The translations under genes were made by a program, and so were the position numbers. Under the pieces are notes generated by a model. That model worked only from the letters and a program-made list of their open reading frames with translations. It was not told the origin of the DNA and did no database searches. Positions 5,842 through 6,938 of a stretch of DNA of 6,938 nt are shown one piece after another; within the stretch, counting starts at the first letter, position 1; every line of letters begins with the position of its first letter. Source of the DNA: Clostridiales bacterium (GTDB lineage Bacteria > Bacillota > Clostridia > Oscillospirales > Butyricicoccaceae); contig JAHZHY010000019.1 in assembly GCA_019420045.1 (NCBI GenBank), forward strand, positions 1 through 6,938, read 5' to 3'.

Positions 5842-5866
5842 TTCAAATTTTTCAAAAAAATTTGAA
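5842..5866. repeat. AT-only 11-bp dyad, likely UP-like element of the tRNA promoter
   Basis: TTCAAATTTTT (5842-5852) and AAAAATTTGAA (5856-5866) form a perfect dyad with a CAA spacer. It starts two bases after the XRE stop and ends eight bases before the tRNA -35 box. The A- and T-tracts fit an UP element, as found before stable-RNA promoters. No T-run follows on the plus strand, so it is a poor terminator for the XRE gene. Confidence 0.5.
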
Positions 5867-5874
5867 AAAAACGC

Positions 5875-5903
5875 TTGCCAAATGGGGGACACTGTGGTAA
5901 TAT
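5875..5903 (+). promoter_or_regulatory. Promoter of tRNA-Pro
   Basis: TTGCCA (5875-5880) and TAATAT (5898-5903) are separated by 17 bases, with TGG just before the -10 (extended -10). The predicted start near 5910 leaves a leader of only about five bases before the tRNA. AT-rich sequence lies directly upstream. Confidence 0.8.
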
Positions 5904-5914
5904 CTTTCTTGCAC

Positions 5915-5991
5915 CCGGGTGTGGCGCAGTTTGGTAGCGCGCTTGAATGGGGTTCAAGAGGCCGGAGGTTCGACTCCTCTCACTCGGACCA
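5915..5991 (+). tRNA. tRNA-Pro (anticodon GGG)
   Basis: A complete 77-base cloverleaf. Acceptor stem CCGGGTG (5915-5921) pairs with CACTCGG (5981-5987) with one G-T. D stem GCGC/GCGC (5924-5927, 5937-5940). Anticodon stem CTTGA/TCAAG (5942-5946, 5954-5958) has loop ATGGGGT, placing anticodon GGG at 5949-5951 with G37, as usual for proline tRNAs. Variable loop is five bases. T stem GGAGG/CCTCT (5964-5968, 5976-5980) has loop TTCGACT. The discriminator is A5988, and the CCA end (5989-5991) is encoded. It reads CCC and CCU proline codons. It is a single-gene unit with its own promoter and terminator. Confidence 0.97.
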
Positions 5992-5997
5992 AATGAA

Positions 5998-6039
5998 TAG
6001 AAAAATCCCTGGAATCGTAAGGTTCCGGGGATTTTTCTA
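5998..6039 (+). terminator. Rho-independent terminator of tRNA-Pro
   Basis: TAGAAAAATCCCTGGAA (5998-6014) pairs with TTCCGGGGATTTTTCTA (6023-6039) through 17 pairs including one wobble, around an eight-base loop. The T-run is inside the distal arm. It begins seven bases after the CCA end. Being nearly symmetric, it could also work on the minus strand. Confidence 0.92.
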
Positions 6040-6054
6040 TGTCTCTGTCCTGGA

Positions 6055-6066
6055 TGTGATATCACA
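6055..6066. promoter_or_regulatory. Perfect 12-bp palindrome TGTGATATCACA, candidate operator
   Basis: TGTGATATCACA reads identically on both strands and resembles half-sites used by CRP/FNR-type regulators, though without the six-base centre of the E. coli CRP site. It lies about 100 bases upstream of the predicted nitrilase transcription start. No regulator gene of that family is in the window, so the protein partner is unknown. Confidence 0.35.
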
Positions 6067-6070
6067 CTGT

Positions 6071-6077
6071 TGTCGAA
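6071..6077 (+). promoter_or_regulatory. Single TGTCGAA (Spo0A-box-like) motif
   Basis: An exact copy of the heptamer seen three times before nrdR, here alone and about 90 bases before the predicted nitrilase transcription start. One copy in the window is expected by chance, so this is weak by itself. Confidence 0.25.
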
Positions 6078-6086
6078 AGAAAAATG

Positions 6087-6146
6087 AAAAGGCAAATCGG
6101 AAGAGCTGGGATGTTCCTGATCTTTTTCGGTTTGCCTTTTGTTTTA
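6087..6146 (+). terminator. Second terminator hairpin upstream of the nitrilase gene
   Basis: AAAAGGCAAA (6087-6096) pairs perfectly with TTTGCCTTTT (6131-6140). The stem continues inward for about nine more pairs with wobbles (6097-6105 with 6122-6130), leaving a loop of about 16 bases. TTTT-G-TTTT follows. No gene lies between this and the tRNA terminator, so it either backs up that terminator or ends an unrecognised short transcript. The nitrilase -35 box lies within its distal arm. Confidence 0.75.
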
Positions 6147-6160
6147 TGCCGTGGTACAAT
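6132..6160 (+). promoter_or_regulatory. Extended -10 promoter of the nitrilase gene
   Basis: TTGCCT (6132-6137) and TACAAT (6155-6160) are separated by 17 bases, with TGG before the -10. The predicted start near 6167 gives a leader of about 53 bases. The -35 box is embedded in the distal arm of the preceding terminator. Confidence 0.75.
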
Positions 6161-6219
6161 CGAGAAATCAAGGGACGGCACAGAAAATGTTTCGTCCAGC
6201 CCAAAGAGGAGGCACAACA

Positions 6220-6938
6220 ATGAGAGATCTGGAAAGCGTTTGCAAAGTGGCGGTGGTACAAGCTACCCCCGTGATGTTCCAAAAGGAAAAATGCGTGGAA
6301 AAAGTGCTCAAGCTGATGGAAGAATGCGCTGCAAATGGAGCACAGCTCATCGTGTTCCCCGAATTGTTTATTCCCGGCTATCCTTATGGCATGACCTATG
6401 GCTTCACTGTGGGAAGCCGGAACCAGGCTGGAAGAGAAGATTGGAAAGTCTATTACGATAATTCCATTCTGGCTAATGGTGCGGAAATGCAGCAGATCAT
6501 CGACTGTGCCAAACGGTTGGGAGTCTATGTGAGCATCGGCTATTCTGAGCGGGACGAAGTGACGGCGACGCTGTATAATTCCAATATGATGATCTCGCCC
6601 CAGGGAGAGGCCCTCAATCATCGCAAATTAAAGCCCACTGGCAGCGAGCGAGTGGTCTGGGGAGATGGCAACAAGGACTTTTTCCCGGTGATGGACACCC
6701 CATGGGGGCCCATGGGCAATCTGATCTGCTGGGAAAGCTATATGCCTCTGGCCCGGGTGGCCCTCTACCAGAAGGGGATCACCATCTATATTTCTCCCAA
6801 CACCAATGACAATCCGGAATGGCAGGATACCATCCGTCATATTGCCATCGAAGGCCACTGCTTCTTCATCAACTGCGATATGTACTTTACCAAGGCCGAC
6901 TATCCCAAGACCCAGAGCGGGGAAGAAGAGATCAGCCG
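6220..6938 (+). CDS. Nitrilase (carbon-nitrogen hydrolase family), 3' partial
   Basis: The first 239 residues of a carbon-nitrogen hydrolase; the frame is still open at the window edge, and the family is usually somewhat over 300 residues. It probably hydrolyses organic nitriles to the acid and ammonia in the cytoplasm. The catalytic triad is complete: Glu48 in FPELFIPGYPYG, Lys136 in HRKLKPT, and Cys170 in LICWESYMP. A second conserved glutamate, Glu143, lies in GSERVVWGDG. The block HRKLKPTGSERVVWGDG with LICWESYMPLAR is characteristic of true nitrilases (and the close cyanide hydratases) rather than amidases or ureidopropionases, although the natural substrate cannot be read off. The ATG at 6220 follows AGAGGAGG (6205-6212) with 7-base spacing and starts close to the conserved KVAVVQATPV strand. 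There is no signal peptide. It has its own promoter, and any downstream partner lies outside the window. Confidence 0.93.
   Translation, partial: MRDLESVCKVAVVQATPVMFQKEKCVEKVLKLMEECAANGAQLIVFPELFIPGYPYGMTYGFTVGSRNQAGREDWKVYYDNSILANGAEMQQIIDCAKRLGVYVSIGYSERDEVTATLYNSNMMISPQGEALNHRKLKPTGSERVVWGDGNKDFFPVMDTPWGPMGNLICWESYMPLARVALYQKGITIYISPNTNDNPEWQDTIRHIAIEGHCFFINCDMYFTKADYPKTQSGEEEIS

Noticed and set aside
5915..6146. tRNA-Pro 3' end as an integration (att) site for a mobile element carrying the nitrilase gene
   Set aside because: I found no second copy of the tRNA 3' end downstream, no integrase, and no clear change in codon character. The window ends inside the nitrilase, so it cannot be fully excluded.

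Overview
The window looks like part of the chromosome of a spore-forming, moderately GC-rich Clostridia bacterium, probably Oscillospiraceae/Ruminococcaceae-like. The grounds are separate SecD and SecF genes (Bacilli usually have one fused protein), strong AGGAGG-type ribosome binding sites, a DUF421/DUF4363 gene pair, NrdR, and TGTCGAA motifs resembling Spo0A boxes. The genus cannot be fixed from the sequence. Most of it reads as ordinary core genome. I see no transposase, phage gene or CRISPR array.

Layout. 1-1045: 3' part of a PLP-dependent aminotransferase of the AspT/MocR-like class. 1046-1236: non-coding, with a run of hairpins. 1237-3574: one transcription unit, made of a consensus promoter, secD, secF (one-base overlap) and a strong intrinsic terminator. 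3575-3794: regulatory region with three exact TGTCGAA boxes and one or two extended -10 promoters. 3795-4256: nrdR. It ends at a bidirectional terminator shared with the convergent minus-strand pair DUF421 (4676-5353) then DUF4363 (4314-4673). 5354-5540: divergent intergenic region. 5541-5840: small XRE-family DNA-binding protein. 5841-6039: complete tRNA-Pro(GGG) unit with AT-rich upstream element, promoter, tRNA and terminator. 6040-6219: palindrome, another TGTCGAA, a second terminator and a promoter built into that terminator. 6220-6938: 5' part of a nitrilase, running off the window.

How the parts work together. SecD and SecF form the membrane complex that uses the proton gradient to help SecYEG/SecA-driven export. 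NrdR is the nucleotide-sensing repressor of ribonucleotide reductase genes, none of which lie here. DUF421 and DUF4363 are a translationally coupled membrane pair of unknown function. The nitrilase and the aminotransferase are stand-alone nitrogen-metabolism enzymes.

I found no clearly new multi-gene system. The points most worth a second look are the Spo0A-box cluster before nrdR, the alanine replacing the usual TM4 aspartate in SecF, a possible forespore-type promoter before DUF421, the hairpin run at 1065-1180, and the nitrilase promoter whose -35 box lies inside a terminator stem.
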